DNA of 64,000 nucleotides from Labia minor (Eukaryota > Arthropoda > Insecta > Dermaptera > Spongiphoridae): assembly GCA_963082975.1 (NCBI GenBank), contig OY720349.1, positions 69,810,501 to 69,874,500 on the forward strand, in the 5' to 3' direction. The notes beneath the pieces are model-generated. The model saw only the letters and a list, made by a program, of their open reading frames with translations. It was not told where the DNA came from and ran no database searches. A program made the position numbers and the translations under genes. Shown here piece after piece: positions 33,411-45,349 of this stretch; within the stretch, counting starts at the first letter, position 1; each line of letters begins with the position of its first letter.

Positions 33411-35027
33411 TGTTTTTTTTTTAAACAATTATTCTATAGAAAGTTATATTTTATATACTGTGTGCCATGTGCTCAAACAAATAACTTTCTAAATTTCCGT
33501 CTCATAATACATGTATACAAAAAAAAGCATTTTTATATTTATATATTACAATACTTATATATATTACTAAAGGAAGAAAATAAACAAACAAATATAACAT
33601 TAATGTGAAGTTCAAATTTCATTTTATAATGATAAGATATGATTTCTAGAATTGCTATATATGTATATTTATATAAATCGTTTATTTTAATTTCTTTAGA
33701 GAATATTTCTATATGATTTTTGTTATGTAAAGTGCCTTTCAACTGAGGTTCTAAAGAAAACAAAAATATTGCGCGCTTATTTGCATATACATGACAACAA
33801 CATTTATACAAAATTTAACCCTGTGACTATAGTGTCGGTGCGCAAACAAACACAATGGAGAGTCTAAACATTGAGAAGGCAGGCTATTAGAACGAATTAC
33901 AATAAGAGAGCTCTTTTACAAAACAGGAACATATTATTATATTCTATTTGAAATTTTACAAATGAAACTATATATGAATAGCGTTTTGGAAAAGTAACGA
34001 TTCAATTCAAATATTACTATGGAGAGAAAAAAAAAAAAAGAAAAAAATAACTCTGTCATTTGAGAAGTGAACTTGCCATCAATGGCGCTTTGAATATAGA
34101 AATTAATATAATATTTGGTTTTTATGGGTTGTATTTATTTCTATAGTGAATAATAAATTTGATTTAGGGGTATCATTGAACTGAATTAATCAGAGAAGAA
34201 AATATTCCTTTTTATAAATAGAAAAATAATTAAATAAATATTCGAAAAATATATTTACTTTTATTAAATAAAAACATGATAATAATGATATGTGTCGGAT
34301 TTATAATATATATATATATATATATATATTATAAATATTTTTAAAAGAGTTTGTAAAGTCTAATAAATAGGTATATAGTATATAATAATTTGAAATTCAA
34401 ATTAAACAATAAAAAGTTAATAACAATATTCAAAAAATTTATTAATTTAAAGATAAAGTATTGTTTCATTTATTTAAATTTATTTTAATGGGCTTATTGA
34501 GGTAGTTATACTCTATCATTAATAAATTGCACCTTCATAAGAACTGTTTTATAAAAATGTAAAGCATTAATGAATACAGAGTTTGTCTGGAAATAATCAT
34601 ACAATCTATTTAATCATTTTATTTAAATAAATTTGGATTTTTTCAAATAAATTCTTTGGTTGGTTACATTTAACTAACAAACAATCAACATAACAAATTT
34701 TTAATCAAATTATCTAGACAACTGGTAAAAAAACATTATAAACTTAATAATAGTATACTTTATTTTAGAACTTGTATTTGAATTGTTTATTGGATTTAAG
34801 TTAAATTTGATTAATACTTTATATACATATATTTATGTTTTTACAGGCATTTATTTGCATAATTGAGGTTTTTTAAATTTTTTCTAATTCAGTTTTGTTC
34901 TTTTAGTTAGTTTATTAAAGGTATATAAAAATATTTATAAATCAGTATTTATTTAAATAATTAATCATTTTATTTTTTATAAATTTATTTTTATGTCCAA
35001 AATAAGGTGAAATGTAATTAATTAATA
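33411..35027. other. AT-rich DNA with a POU-octamer-bearing patch
   Basis: Mostly A/T-dominated. A mixed patch at 33720-33900 holds ATTTGCAT at 33779-33786, an exact POU octamer. TA microsatellites occur at about 34307-34330. No coding evidence. Confidence 0.45.
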
Positions 35028-35604
35028 TCTCGCCAGAGATAGTATGGTGATCACGAATTTTCGATGTCGAGATTTTGATTTCGAGAAGAAGTGTTTATGT
35101 AGACAAGATTACGCAAAAACGGTTTGAGCTTCAATAATGAAATTTGGTACACGGACATTGTTCAAAATTCTTAGTTTTCTATCAACTTTTGAGAAATGTA
35201 GCTCATTTGGAAGGGTTTATTATCTACCACGTGTTTTCATTTTTTTCCCTCTAAACTGACCGTAAAAATAAAGATATATGTTTGATAATTTTTCACATGA
35301 TTAATAATTGTATAAAACTGCTATATATAGAATTTCAGCTTAATTGAATCGCTGAAAGTACCGGAATTAATTTTTTAACACGTCGATTGGCAATCCCGCG
35401 CCAGGAAGTGACAGGAAGTGACTTGAAGTGACCTGGTGCCATCAATAAAGAGCCAAACACGCGCTGGTTTAATAAATATTGTTTATTAATTTTAATTAAA
35501 TTTAATTCAAATATAATATATGTGTTTATTAATCCAATTCGAATTTGCGAGATTGTCGACTGGAGACACTGAAAGGGGTAAAAGAAGCGTTCTGAGTAGC
35601 TGGT
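35028..35604 (+). mobile_element. Family A Helentron-like element with family E-like 3' end
   Basis: Starts TCTCGCCAGAGATAGTA after A and carries the whole family A body, including the inverted subterminal GCGAGATTGTCGACTGGAGA. The final segment differs: GCGTTCTGAGTAGCTGG (ending 35604, before T) resembles the family E end GCGCTCTGAGCAGCTAG. The copy therefore looks like a family A element that has gained or swapped a family E-type terminus. Confidence 0.72.
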
Positions 35605-36219
35605 ATGACAACTTTATAATTAACTTTATAACGTTTTTTAACATTTTTTTTAATTTGTAATGTCTTCATTTAATGGTGGTCTATATAAATTGAAGTAATA
35701 ATTTAACTAAAATAGCAGAAAAAATGATTACTATTTAAGTTGATACACCACGATTTTAGATAATTTAGAAAATAAATTATATGAACTTTTGTACAAATGA
35801 GAGGGCATGAAAATGGGCCCTTTTGATCTGAAACGATGAGGAAAGAGGAAGGGTGTGGAAATAAAGCCATAGTACGATTCACCCTAAAACCCTCATATAA
35901 ACACGGTTTTGGCCTTCTATTGAGAGCCTTAAATGAGATTTTTACAATTATTTAGATATGCTCTAGATTACATATGAATTGTGAAACTCTTTACCTCTCA
36001 TTAATATATGAAACCCATATTTTTATTAAAAAAGTACAGTTAAATTACCAGTAATCTCTGACATCTATCGAAATATCTTTTAAATATTTACAAACTTTGA
36101 TTTATTCTTTCAAGTTCCAAGAAGAGTAATATAAATTAAAAAGTAAAAATATACTCATAAAAAAAAATATTTATTAGAAAGACAAAAACGTAAATATCTA
36201 AAAATCCTGTGTGCATCCT
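35605..36219. other. Spacer with mixed-composition island
   Basis: AT-rich, except for a non-repetitive block at about 35795-35945 containing CCCTTTTGATCTG, a near match to a TCF site. No gene seen. Confidence 0.35.
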
Positions 36220-36415
36220 ACTCAAGTACAGCACCTATCCAGTCGGTTATATAAATTAGGTGTCCTATGATCAGCACAACGAGTCCAATTGGCATTTACC
36301 TTGATTTTCTTGATCCGAGGGGCTACTTTTTATCAAGTAACAACCCGATTTTGATCCGGGACGCTGGGTTGAATACGGGACCACAAGAATGTGTGTTAAC
36401 AAGCTGTGAGCATCG
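36220..36415 (-). mobile_element. tRNA-derived SINE, older copy
   Basis: Reverse-strand homologue of the SINE at 14815-15070. It shares TTGATTTTCTTGATC (the reverse of the GATCAAGAAAATCAA block), AGGTGTCCTATGATC and a degenerate B box near TTGAATACGGGACCAC. Divergence and absence of obvious flanking duplications indicate an older insertion. Confidence 0.7.
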
Positions 36416-36620
36416 CATCAAATGAGTACTTATATTTTAATTAAAATATTAAATAATAATATATTTATTTTCTGTACTATCGCCCAAGATCAATGAGATT
36501 TCTATAATGCAAATTCGTAATAGTTTATTTTTATTGTATCTTACAAAGATTTATAATATAAAAAGATAATAAAATAAGATAATAAATTGCAATAAATTAA
36601 ACCATTAGTGAGATATATAA

Positions 36621-37040
36621 AAGGAGAATTTAGAGGACGGGGATGGGATAGCCGTTGATTATTTATCGCAAATGGGTGTCCATTTAATGACTTTCCTATC
36701 ACGATTCCGAGGCTGACAATTAGCTCGATAAATCAGCATCTCATCAAAAGATATTACCCACGATGGGATCGATTTATATTCTCCATCATCTCATCGCCTA
36801 TTATATTCGACAATATATATGTAAGAGTGTTTATAATATATATATATATATATATATACCATAGTGAGATGGGTATTTGTTGTTAATTAACCTGGACTAT
36901 CTGTTCAAATAAATCAATTAGTCTCCAGGGATGTTAGGGCTCCTGGAAGTCCCTAAGTGGGCCTAGATTGTCGCCCATTAAGTGGATGTCGGTTACGTGA
37001 TGCTAAAATTGGACCCTATTACAAGTTAACTTTAAAAGCG
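36621..37040. promoter_or_regulatory. Two GC-normal islands with Hox/Exd-like sites
   Basis: 36635-36820 and 36870-37025, separated by a TA microsatellite. ATAAATCA at 36728-36735 is the reverse of the Exd/Hox core TGATTTAT. CATTTAATGA, GATCGATTTAT and TTAATTAA also occur. There is no coding frame and no match to the repeats here. These are among the best candidates for conserved enhancers in the window. Confidence 0.35.
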
Positions 37041-37465
37041 TTTATATTACTTTATGATTTGAAATGGGACAAAGTTTAAAGTACAATATCGAGTACTTAA
37101 CCCAAAGGACATTATTATGAATTATAAAAGACAATTTTATAGAAAAATCTACTTATCTCGTTTAAAAAACATAAATGGATCTAAAAGTTTGTTTTTATAT
37201 TTTTTTCATATATATATATCGTATATCTTAGAAAATATTTAAAAATAATAATAAATTTTACTAAATGAAAATATACATTATAATATTATATTTATTTTTT
37301 GTTGTTGTTGGTAAACAAATAATATATGAATATATTACTGATTTTTTTAAAACATAATATAAAAGCATTATAAATTGTAAAAGAAAAAAGTTAAAATTTA
37401 AAAATTTTATAAAATATTTTAGTTTATTTATTTTTTAATTCAGGTTTGGTTGATAGATCTAATGC
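37041..37465. other. AT-rich spacer
   Basis: No gene seen. Short TA microsatellite at about 37209-37219. Confidence 0.5.
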
Positions 37466-37660
37466 ACTGTTTCCCAACCTTTTTTGTACCATGCCCTACA
37501 TAAGCCCTTCTAAAATTCGTACGTCCCCTAACATGTAACATCTACATAATTTTTAATATTAAAAAGGGTTAAACATGTGTCGAGTCCATTTTCGAATTAC
37601 CCCCCTTGACAATCCAATTATCCCCTTTGTGGCGTGGGCCCCACGTTGGGAATCCTAAGT
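37466..37660. mobile_element. Short hAT-like element relic
   Basis: The left terminus ACTGTTTCCCAACC and the right terminus GTTGGGAATCCTAAGT are imperfect inverted repeats of the CAGTGTTTCCCAACC type known from hAT transposons. The interior of about 165 bp has no coding frame, so it would be a non-autonomous copy. I could not find an 8-bp target duplication, consistent with age. Confidence 0.5.
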
Positions 37661-38965
37661 ATTTTCTGTTATTTAAAATTTTAATTTTTCATAAAAAAAA
37701 AATATTAAGATGATTTGAATTGAATGACTTGAGTGGCTTAAAAGATGAACGGATAAATATATATATATGTTTACCATAGTTACTATTGCTATCAAGTAAA
37801 GGGAAATAGTATCAATAAAAAATACGTTATATATAAATTATTGGGAAAGATTATTATTAATATATTTTTTTTAAATTTTTTCAAATTCACTTATTTGATT
37901 AAATTAAATATTTTCTTTAATAAGGAAATAGAGTAGAAAGAAATAAAAATAGCTGTTTAATCGTGCAAAATAAACGATGTCATAATAAAATACTTAATTA
38001 GTTAATCGCGCTTAAAATAGATAATTTTCTCCGAGTAAATATCAGCCCTTATTTTAAACCATTAACTCCATTGAAAGTGGGAAAAAGAAAATTGTACATT
38101 TGGGACTAATCTAGCACGGTTCTCTTATTGTTAATGAAAAAAAAGATACCTACTCGTTAATTCACTTAATGAGTGAATAATATTAATAAAATATATATTT
38201 TATATTTCTATATGCACACTCTCAAAGAATGAGAGAGAAAATTTTCATTAAATTTTTTTTGTTTTATTTTAAAGTATCCATTCTTTTTATTGGATCGAAT
38301 GAACAAGGATCATTTACCCTCACAGCTTAAATGATTTGAATACAAGAACCATTTACCAGTGCAATTTTGATTACTAAATGCAGTGGAAAGTAACCCTTTT
38401 ACAAATATTTTTGTTATTTAGCTTTCATTTAAATTTATAGTTAATTGCTGAAAAAAAAAAAAAAAATAAATATTTACATTCAATATTTACAAAATACAAT
38501 ATAATTAATTTAAGTAATTTTATAATTATTATAGTCTATAGATATACATACTTAGGTATATGGTATTTATATATTTATTATTTTTAATTTGTATCTAATA
38601 CTAACTTTTTTATATTCACCTGCACATTTTCATTTTTACAGTAGTATATCATCATTAAAATTTTTGGAACCTTCATATATAATATTGAACACAGATTCTA
38701 AATCTACAACTTTATTGATAAAATTCGACACAAATCTCAATGGAATCTTGATTTGAAAAGTAATTTTCAATAAATTTTTTCAAATTCTCTATTTTTTCAT
38801 ATTTACAGTAAATAAAGGTTTTCGTATAAATAAAACATTATTTTATATATTGATGTTTTCTTCTCCTTTCACAAGATTTTATATCCTTCATGAAATGGAA
38901 TAAGATATATTGTGTTTTCCTCATATCATTCGATTTTGTTTCCTTTATTTTTAACCTTTTTTTTG
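37661..38965. other. AT-rich DNA with small mixed patches
   Basis: Non-repetitive mixed patches at about 38035-38150 and 38280-38400. The rest is AT-rich. No gene supported. Confidence 0.45.
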
Positions 38966-41368
38966 TCTGCACATTGCTCAGAATTTAAAAATTTTTGCAT
39001 ATCTTCGCGTTTCATGACCTCTAGAATCCAAAAGTGACTTTAGAATTTTTCATGTCTGTCTGTCGGTCTGTCTGTCTGTCTTTCTGTCCGGAAAATTACT
39101 ATTTTATAGACTCAGAATTGGCTGAACCGATTTCTATGAAATTACATCACAATATTCTTATATACCTCTAGAGTCTAGAGTAACATAGGCTATAAATTTT
39201 ATTTATATCTTATCAATAACCGCAGAAATTAATTTTTTAAAGTTTATATAATTCTCCGTGTTGTTCATTCAAGAGCATCTCGCGGCTCACTAGCTCTAGC
39301 GGAATCATTTTAAACAATGAATTATCATAGCGATTCCCAATCAAAGAATTATTATAATATTTCACTTTTAATTTTAAATTCTAATATTCAAATATCAATT
39401 CAATTAAATCATTTATTCTAAAAGTTCCCATTTTAATTAATTTAATAAAATATTTAGATCATATTTAATTTATTAATTTATTTATTCTTTCTATATATTT
39501 GAATATTATTTCTTTTCTATTTGAAAGTTAAAGGTTAAAAAATCTCGCTAAGAACGTTCAATATTTCTATACACAAATTATTCAGAGTATTAGCAAAGCG
39601 TATCACTCACAATCAGTTTAAATTGAAATTTATATAAACTAACAAAGTGAAAATTTTTATTTGTTTAAATTTTAATAAAATAAATCAAAAAAATTAAATA
39701 TATAGATCACATGATTAAGAGAATCAAGAAACTTGAGGGAAATAACTGTTGGACGGAGGTCGGACATGACAGAAACTGTAAGCGAAATCTTCATATTGCG
39801 ACGAATAATTTTCAAATCCCCTAGCACCACAGAATTAGATAAGTTTCTTTTAAGGGAGGAAAATAACTATGATATAAAAAAATTAATAAAAAAACAAATA
39901 AATCAATTAATTTAAATTAATACTATTAATGAATGTATATATTGGTAATATATATCTATAGTTTTATGCCGTTAATTTTTATAAATTGTCTCAAGTCTCT
40001 ATTTTTGCATTTTCTCAAGTTTCATTATAATTAAAAATATTCAATAATAATCTAGCAATGAAAATAAAATATCAAAATGTAATGATCAAGAAATATTATA
40101 CTCTATTTCACTATTATAACTTAGAAAATACTTAAGAACCATAGGCGGAGGAAATATTAGGAGATATCATTGCGGGTTCAGGCCAAATCGATCAACATTA
40201 ATTAAAATATTTTCATTATGACAGATAATAGGAAAAAACCGCGAATTCAATATTTCTGTTCACTAATTATTTGTAGACTTTAGTAAAACATACGCATGAC
40301 TCAATAGATCCGGATAAACTTTTTCAAATTTTGATCTTCAAATTTGTCTTGAAGGTAGTAAAAAAAGAATAAGATGAAGAAATCAATTGTAAAATGTTAG
40401 GTTACCCAGACGACTTAAATATAATAGGAGATTCGGGAATTGCAATTACAGATAGCGAGGAAAAATTAATGGAGGTTTGAAATTAATAGTGATAAGAAAA
40501 AATATTTAGTAACAAAGAGGAAGAGTATTAACATACAAAATCTTAAGATACAAAATGTAGAATTTGAATATGTAGAAAAATTGAATGTAATCACGAAGGA
40601 TAATAATATTTGAGAAGAATTTAAATCGGGGTTGCAATCGGGAAACGCCTGTTATCTTTTCAATAAAGAGGCTTATCTCTTCAAAATTATTATCAAAGGG
40701 AATATATAAAAAAATTATTTTGCCTGTTGCATTATATGGGTGGGATGCATGGTCTATGACCCTGGGAGATGAGAGTAGATTCAGAGTATTTGAGAATAGG
40801 ATTCTTCCCTGCATTTATTGGCCAAAGAAAGATGAGGTCACCGGGGAATGGGGGAGACTGCATAACAAGAAATTGCATGGCCTCTCTGCATCTTCAGAAA
40901 TAGTTAGGGTTATAAAAGGGAAAAAGCTGCGATAGGAAGGGCACGTGGCTAGAATGGGAGAGGAAAAAGATATTGGTGAGGAGACCGATTGGAAAACGTC
41001 TGCTTGGAAAACCAATGACGCGTAGGAAGGGACGTAAGAGAGATGGGACAAGAGGGCTCAGGATAGGAACACTTGGAGAAATGTGGTTGTTGCGGCCAAG
41101 AACTTTCGAGTATCTTTGAGCCACATAGATAGATAGATATACCATATACAATAATAATAATATATATAATTAATTTACTGATTAAATTAAAATATATTTT
41201 GAATAAGAACACAAAAAGAAATGAATGTTTTATGAAATATAAGGATTGAAACAAAATGGATGAAAACCTTTTACTACTTTCAACCAAATATTATGTACCA
41301 CTCGGGGGTACAGGGGGCGGAGCCCCCGTCTAGGTGTGAAGAGCGCCGAAGGCGCTCTGAGCAGCTAG
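38966..41368 (+). mobile_element. Family E Helitron-like element carrying a LINE segment
   Basis: About 2.4 kb. The 5' end is TCTGCACATTGCTCAGAA, followed by the GTCTGTC microsatellite (about 39055-39088) and the cassette motif GGCTGAACCGATTTCTATG. AT-rich internal sequence comes next, then the LINE piece at 40130-41135, then the tail. The tail has two hairpins: GGGGGC-GGA-GCCCCC at about 41311-41325 and AGAGCGCC-GAA-GGCGCTCT at about 41340-41358. The end is CTAG (41365-41368) before T. The 5' TTGCTCAGA reappears inverted as TCTGAGCA near the 3' end. Tail copies also occur at 15.8-15.99, 28.6-28.83 and 57.4-58.55 kb. It may be a non-autonomous Helitron that took in LINE sequence. Confidence 0.7.
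40130..41135 (+). pseudogene. Non-LTR retrotransposon reverse-transcriptase remnant
   Basis: Frames broken by stops and indels show ordered RT motifs. These are [13 protein letters not shown] sequence (about 40168), FVDFSKTYDSIDPDKLFQIL (about 40270-40335), DDLNIIGDSGIAI (the FADD-type palm box), then ILPVALYGWDAWSM, FRVFENRILP and KDEVTGEWGRLHN of the C-terminal extension, and RHVARM-type sequence (EGHVARMGEE). It ends at a GATA-repeat tail (about 41127-41140), typical of LINEs that end in short tandem repeats. The clade is not resolved. The copy is non-functional. Confidence 0.75.
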
Positions 41369-41864
41369 TAATATTATATTTGTATATTACGTCAGGTAAA
41401 TAAAGTAATTAATTATAGCACAATCCTCTAATGACTAAAATTTGATTTGATTTTTTTTAAATAACATTAAGTAAAATAATTATCTATGATTACAATGGTG
41501 CGCAGTGGTCTTCAATTTTTTTTTTGTTGCTTATAATGAATGTGGCTTCAGATTTCTGAAATCAAAGTTTTAATGAATAATTAAATAATGTCTATACATT
41601 CTTAAATATTTTTAGAATTATGGAATAGAAAATGAAAGATTTTTAGAAAGAATTAGTTAATAAAAATTGGATGAATCTAGTTCAGAACTATAGGCTTACT
41701 AGGAATACTGTTGTTACTGTCAGCAACTTGGTCCGTTGATAGCATTATAGAGAAAAATATCATAAATATGAATGCTGATTTATCTTCTGTTCCTTAATGT
41801 TTGTTTTAGATCTAAATACATAAGTAATAACACCGGTTGATCGTTTAACAAAAACAGAAAAAAA
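41369..41864. other. AT-rich spacer
   Basis: No gene seen. 41600-41745 contains a few motifs of mixed composition but nothing recognisable. Confidence 0.45.
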
Positions 41865-42485
41865 TAAGCTGGATTGTCTCCACTCGACTATCTCGCAATT
41901 TGAATTGGATTAAATAACCTAATATATTATATTTAAATTAAATTTAATTAATTATAAATTATAAATAATAAATAATAAATATTAAACCAGCTCATGTTTG
42001 GCTTTTTATTGATGGCACCATGTCACGTGTTGGCGCGTGAGATTTGCAGTATTAAAAAATTAATTCTGGTACTTTCAGCGATTCAATCAAGCTGAAATTC
42101 TATATATAGCAGTTTTATACAATTATTAATCATGTGAAAAATTATCAAACATATATTTTTATTTTTACGGTCACTTTAGAGGAAAAAAAATCAAAACGTT
42201 GTAGGTAATGACCCTCTTCCGGTTGAGCTATATTTCTCAAAAGTTGATAGAAAACTATGAATTTTGAATAATGTCCATGTACCAAATTTCATCATACTAG
42301 CTCAAACCGTTTTTGCGTAATCTTGTCTACATACATACACACACACACACAGACACACACACACACACACAGACATTTTTCTCAACCTTAGTGAAAATGA
42401 TTCAGCAGGAACCTTCAAAACGTATAAAAACATCAAAATCTCAACATCGAAAATTTTCGTGATCGCAATACTATCTCTTACGAGA
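41865..42485 (-). mobile_element. Family A Helentron-like element, near full length
   Basis: The minus strand starts TCTCGTAAGAGATAGTATTG and ends with inverted GCGAGATAGTCG, hairpin GTGGAGACAATCC and CAGCTTA before T. The interior cassette has a (GT)n tract interrupted by GTCT, ACGGTTTGAGCTAG, ATGAAATTTGGTA and CTCAACCGGAAGAGG. It is closely similar to 44749-45349. Confidence 0.78.
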
Positions 42486-42725
42486 TATAATAGTAAAAAA
42501 CAACCATTTTATTTGTGAAATTACTTTTGAACTTATAAGCTTAATAAATAAAATGTGTAAACATATTATTTCATTGTTTAATATTGAATCTTAAATTGTT
42601 TTACGTATATTTAAGAATAAAATAATAAATGAATTTTATTATTAACATTATTATTAATAATTTTAAGTTGACTGATGATCAAGCATAAAAAAAGATGTCA
42701 AGTGTGAAATAATCATAATAAAAAA
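42486..42725. other. AT-rich spacer between two mobile elements
   Basis: Nothing recognised. Confidence 0.5.
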
Positions 42726-43347
42726 TAAGTTGACCTGTGGCCAGGTCCGAACCGACCGATGGTTTGAAGTAAATTAATTTCCAGCTACAGAAACAATTTC
42801 AAATAATTTTAATATATCTATTAATGTAATAAAAAAACAGATAACATAAATATTTTTAATTTAATTTTATTTAGAATAAATATATATGTAAGACCAGGCT
42901 GTGACGTCATGAATGGCTGGATGACGTCATATAATTTTAAATCAAGAAAAAATAAATATGATTTTCCCGAGGATAAAACCAATACAAAGTGTATGATTCG
43001 TGGTGATATATAAAAAAATCTCCTCATGTGAAATTTGGTGTGAAAATAACCCTTCCCTTCCTATCGTCGATCGCTAATCCTACCACTTCCGGTTTCCGGA
43101 TTTGCACCAAAAGTTGATCAATTCATCCCACTGATGCATTAAGTAAATATACCAAATTTCATCAAAATCGGTACAGCCGTTCAGGCTGTACACATCTATA
43201 GGGACGGACATACGGACGGACGGACAGACATCATGCTAAAAATACTTTTTTCTGTTAAGAAAATGCATGATTCGTGGAGATATGTAAAAATCTCCACATG
43301 TGAAATTTGGTGTGAAAACAATACCTCCCTTACTATCGTCGGTCGGT
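42726..43347 (-). mobile_element. Family C Helentron-like element, full length
   Basis: In minus orientation it begins ACCGACCGACGATAG and ends with the inverted ten-base motif (here GGTCGGTTC with a change), the hairpin CCTGGCCACAGG and CTTA before T. It carries both TGACGTCA palindromes, the GTCC microsatellite, and the GATGAAATTTGGTA and CCGGAAACCGGAAGTGG motifs. It is the clean partner of 5026-5633. Confidence 0.75.
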
Positions 43348-43690
43348 AAAAATTTATTAATAAAAAAATTAACCCCAATGACAAAGGATAAGAAGTTATG
43401 ATTACATGAACTATGAAGATTGTTAATATTCTGTTGAAGAAATAGTTTAATTAAAAACAAAGGTTTTGGATGCCTTAGATTCCGTTCTCATTGAAAATAT
43501 TTAGAATGTTAGAGAGTTTTATAGTTGATTTACATAAATTCTTGTTTTAATAATTGATTTACATTGATAAAAAAAAAAAAAATTGATAGAAAATAAAATT
43601 AAAAAAAAAAAAAATAGTTTTAATATGAGTATGAAAGAAAAAGTGATGATAATATCTAAAACGAAGTGAAGAGAATGAGAAGATCATTAT
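43348..43690. other. AT-rich spacer with poly(A) runs
   Basis: No gene recognised. Confidence 0.5.
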
Positions 43691-43915
43691 CATTCATTAT
43701 CAAGAAATTCGGAACGGAGGGTGAATGAATCTCGAGTCGTCCTCGGCAGGCCATTTGTCAGCCAGAAGGGCGAGGGTACCTTTCCTCCTTTCCTGCCTGG
43801 AGAAGATAATTAAACTCATGCATGATGATAGTGTCACGAGGCTTGTGTCAAGAGTATCTCCATCAGAGTGACATCTCTATCTTGAGTCAGCATGCCAACC
43901 CTAGTGCTCATTTAT
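43691..43915. promoter_or_regulatory. GC-normal non-repetitive island
   Basis: A sharply delimited mixed-composition block with no repeat match and no coding frame, containing ATAATTAAACTCATGCATGA and CCATTTGTCA-type sequence. It resembles the other candidate regulatory islands. Confidence 0.3.
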
Positions 43916-44257
43916 GATAATAAATAAAATATGCTATCCAACTATGTAGACATATTAATTATACTAGATATATATATATATATATCAAATTTAAGATATA
44001 AATAAATATGAAATTGATTTTTTTGACTTTAAAGAATGTTTTAAGAAAAAATAAATAATATATTTATAAATTCATATATTTTTGAGGATTTGACATTATA
44101 ATTAAATTAATATAGTTAATTTAAAATATAATAATATTTATAATAATATAATTTATTTATAATAAATAATATTATATATTAAAACAAATCTGTTTTTATA
44201 ATTTTACAACCATAATAAACTTAAATGTTTGAGTTGTAAAAATGAATAATATATATA

Positions 44258-44385
44258 TTAACATGCTTGCCTTTTAAGCTCGTGATCCTGGAAAGGGAAT
44301 TTTCCTCTTACTGGGGTCTTCGGGAAAAAGGTCCAACACCGCTTAGGAGGAAAGTTGACAGGCGCAGAGGATGTTCATAATTTGT
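44258..44385 (+). mobile_element. SINE-related fragment
   Basis: CTTGCCTTTTAAGCTCGTG, then GATCCTGGAAAGGGAATTTT and TACTGGGGTCT, align with the tRNA-like head and following segment of the SINE at 14815. The rest of the body is diverged or lost. Confidence 0.5.
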
Positions 44386-44748
44386 TATTAATAAATATAT
44401 GATTATAACGACGGGTACAATAAGCTATTGGCATATTTTTCAGTATAGTTACATTTATTAATTTTCTGTTATATATTTTAAAATTAGCAATTATCTTAAA
44501 CAAATTTATATTTTATTTATTTATCAGAAATTGTTTCAATTACCACATACCTTCAACCAACCTTATGGTAAGTCCCAATTCCTATTCTTACAACATTTTT
44601 TTATATTTTTATTTTTTTTTTTTATATATTATTATATTATATATATTAATATAATAGTCTTTAATTTTGTATTTTTTGATTTTAATTGCCACCAGAATTC
44701 ATCATTTATTTTTAACATTTGATTTGTCATGGTAATATATTTTTACTA
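44386..44748. other. AT-rich spacer
   Basis: No gene seen. Confidence 0.5.
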
Positions 44749-45349
44749 TCTCGCCAGAGATAGTATTGCGATCACGAAAATTTTCGATGTTGAGATTTTG
44801 ATGTTTTTATACGTTTTGAAGGTTCCTGCTGAATCATTTCCACTAAGGTTGAGAAAAATGTCTGTGTGTGTGTGTGTATGTATGTAGGCAAGATTACTCA
44901 AAAACGGTTTGAGTTAGAATGATGAAATTTGGTACATGGACATTATTCAAAATTCATAGTTTTCTATCAACTTTTGAGAAATGTAGCTCAACCGGAAGAG
45001 GGTCATTACCTACAACGTTTTGATTTTTTTTCCTCTAAAGTGACCGTAAAAAGAAAGATATATGTTTGATAATTTTTCACATGATTAATAATTGTATAAA
45101 ACTGCTATATATAGAATGTCAGCTTGATTGATTCGCTGAAATTACCAGAATTAATTTTTTAACACTGCAAATCTCACGCGCCAACACGTGACATGGTGCC
45201 ATCAACAAAAAGCCAAACATGCACTGGTTTAATATTTATTATTTATTATTTATAATTTATAATTAATTAAATTTAATTTAAATATAATATATTAGGTTAT
45301 TTAATCCAATTCAAATTGCGAGATAGTCGAGTGGAGACACTCCAGCTAA
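44749..45349 (+). mobile_element. Family A Helentron-like element, best copy
   Basis: 601 bp between host A and T. The 5' end has the hairpin TATCTC-GCCA-GAGATA. The terminal ACTATCTCGC returns inverted as GCGAGATAGT at about 45327-45336, followed by the hairpin GAGTG-GAGA-CACTC and CAGCTAA before T. The interior carries the shared cassette: GTCTGTGTGTGT microsatellite, ACGGTTTGAGTTAGA, GATGAAATTTGGTA and CTCAACCGGAAGAGG. No protein is encoded, so it would depend on a replicase supplied in trans. Copies lie at 20241, 30167, 32011, 35028 and 41865. Confidence 0.8.

Noticed and set aside
40815..41287. Three overlapping minus-strand frames of 78-112 residues
   Set aside because: Antisense of the LINE remnant, whose plus-strand motifs are recognisable.
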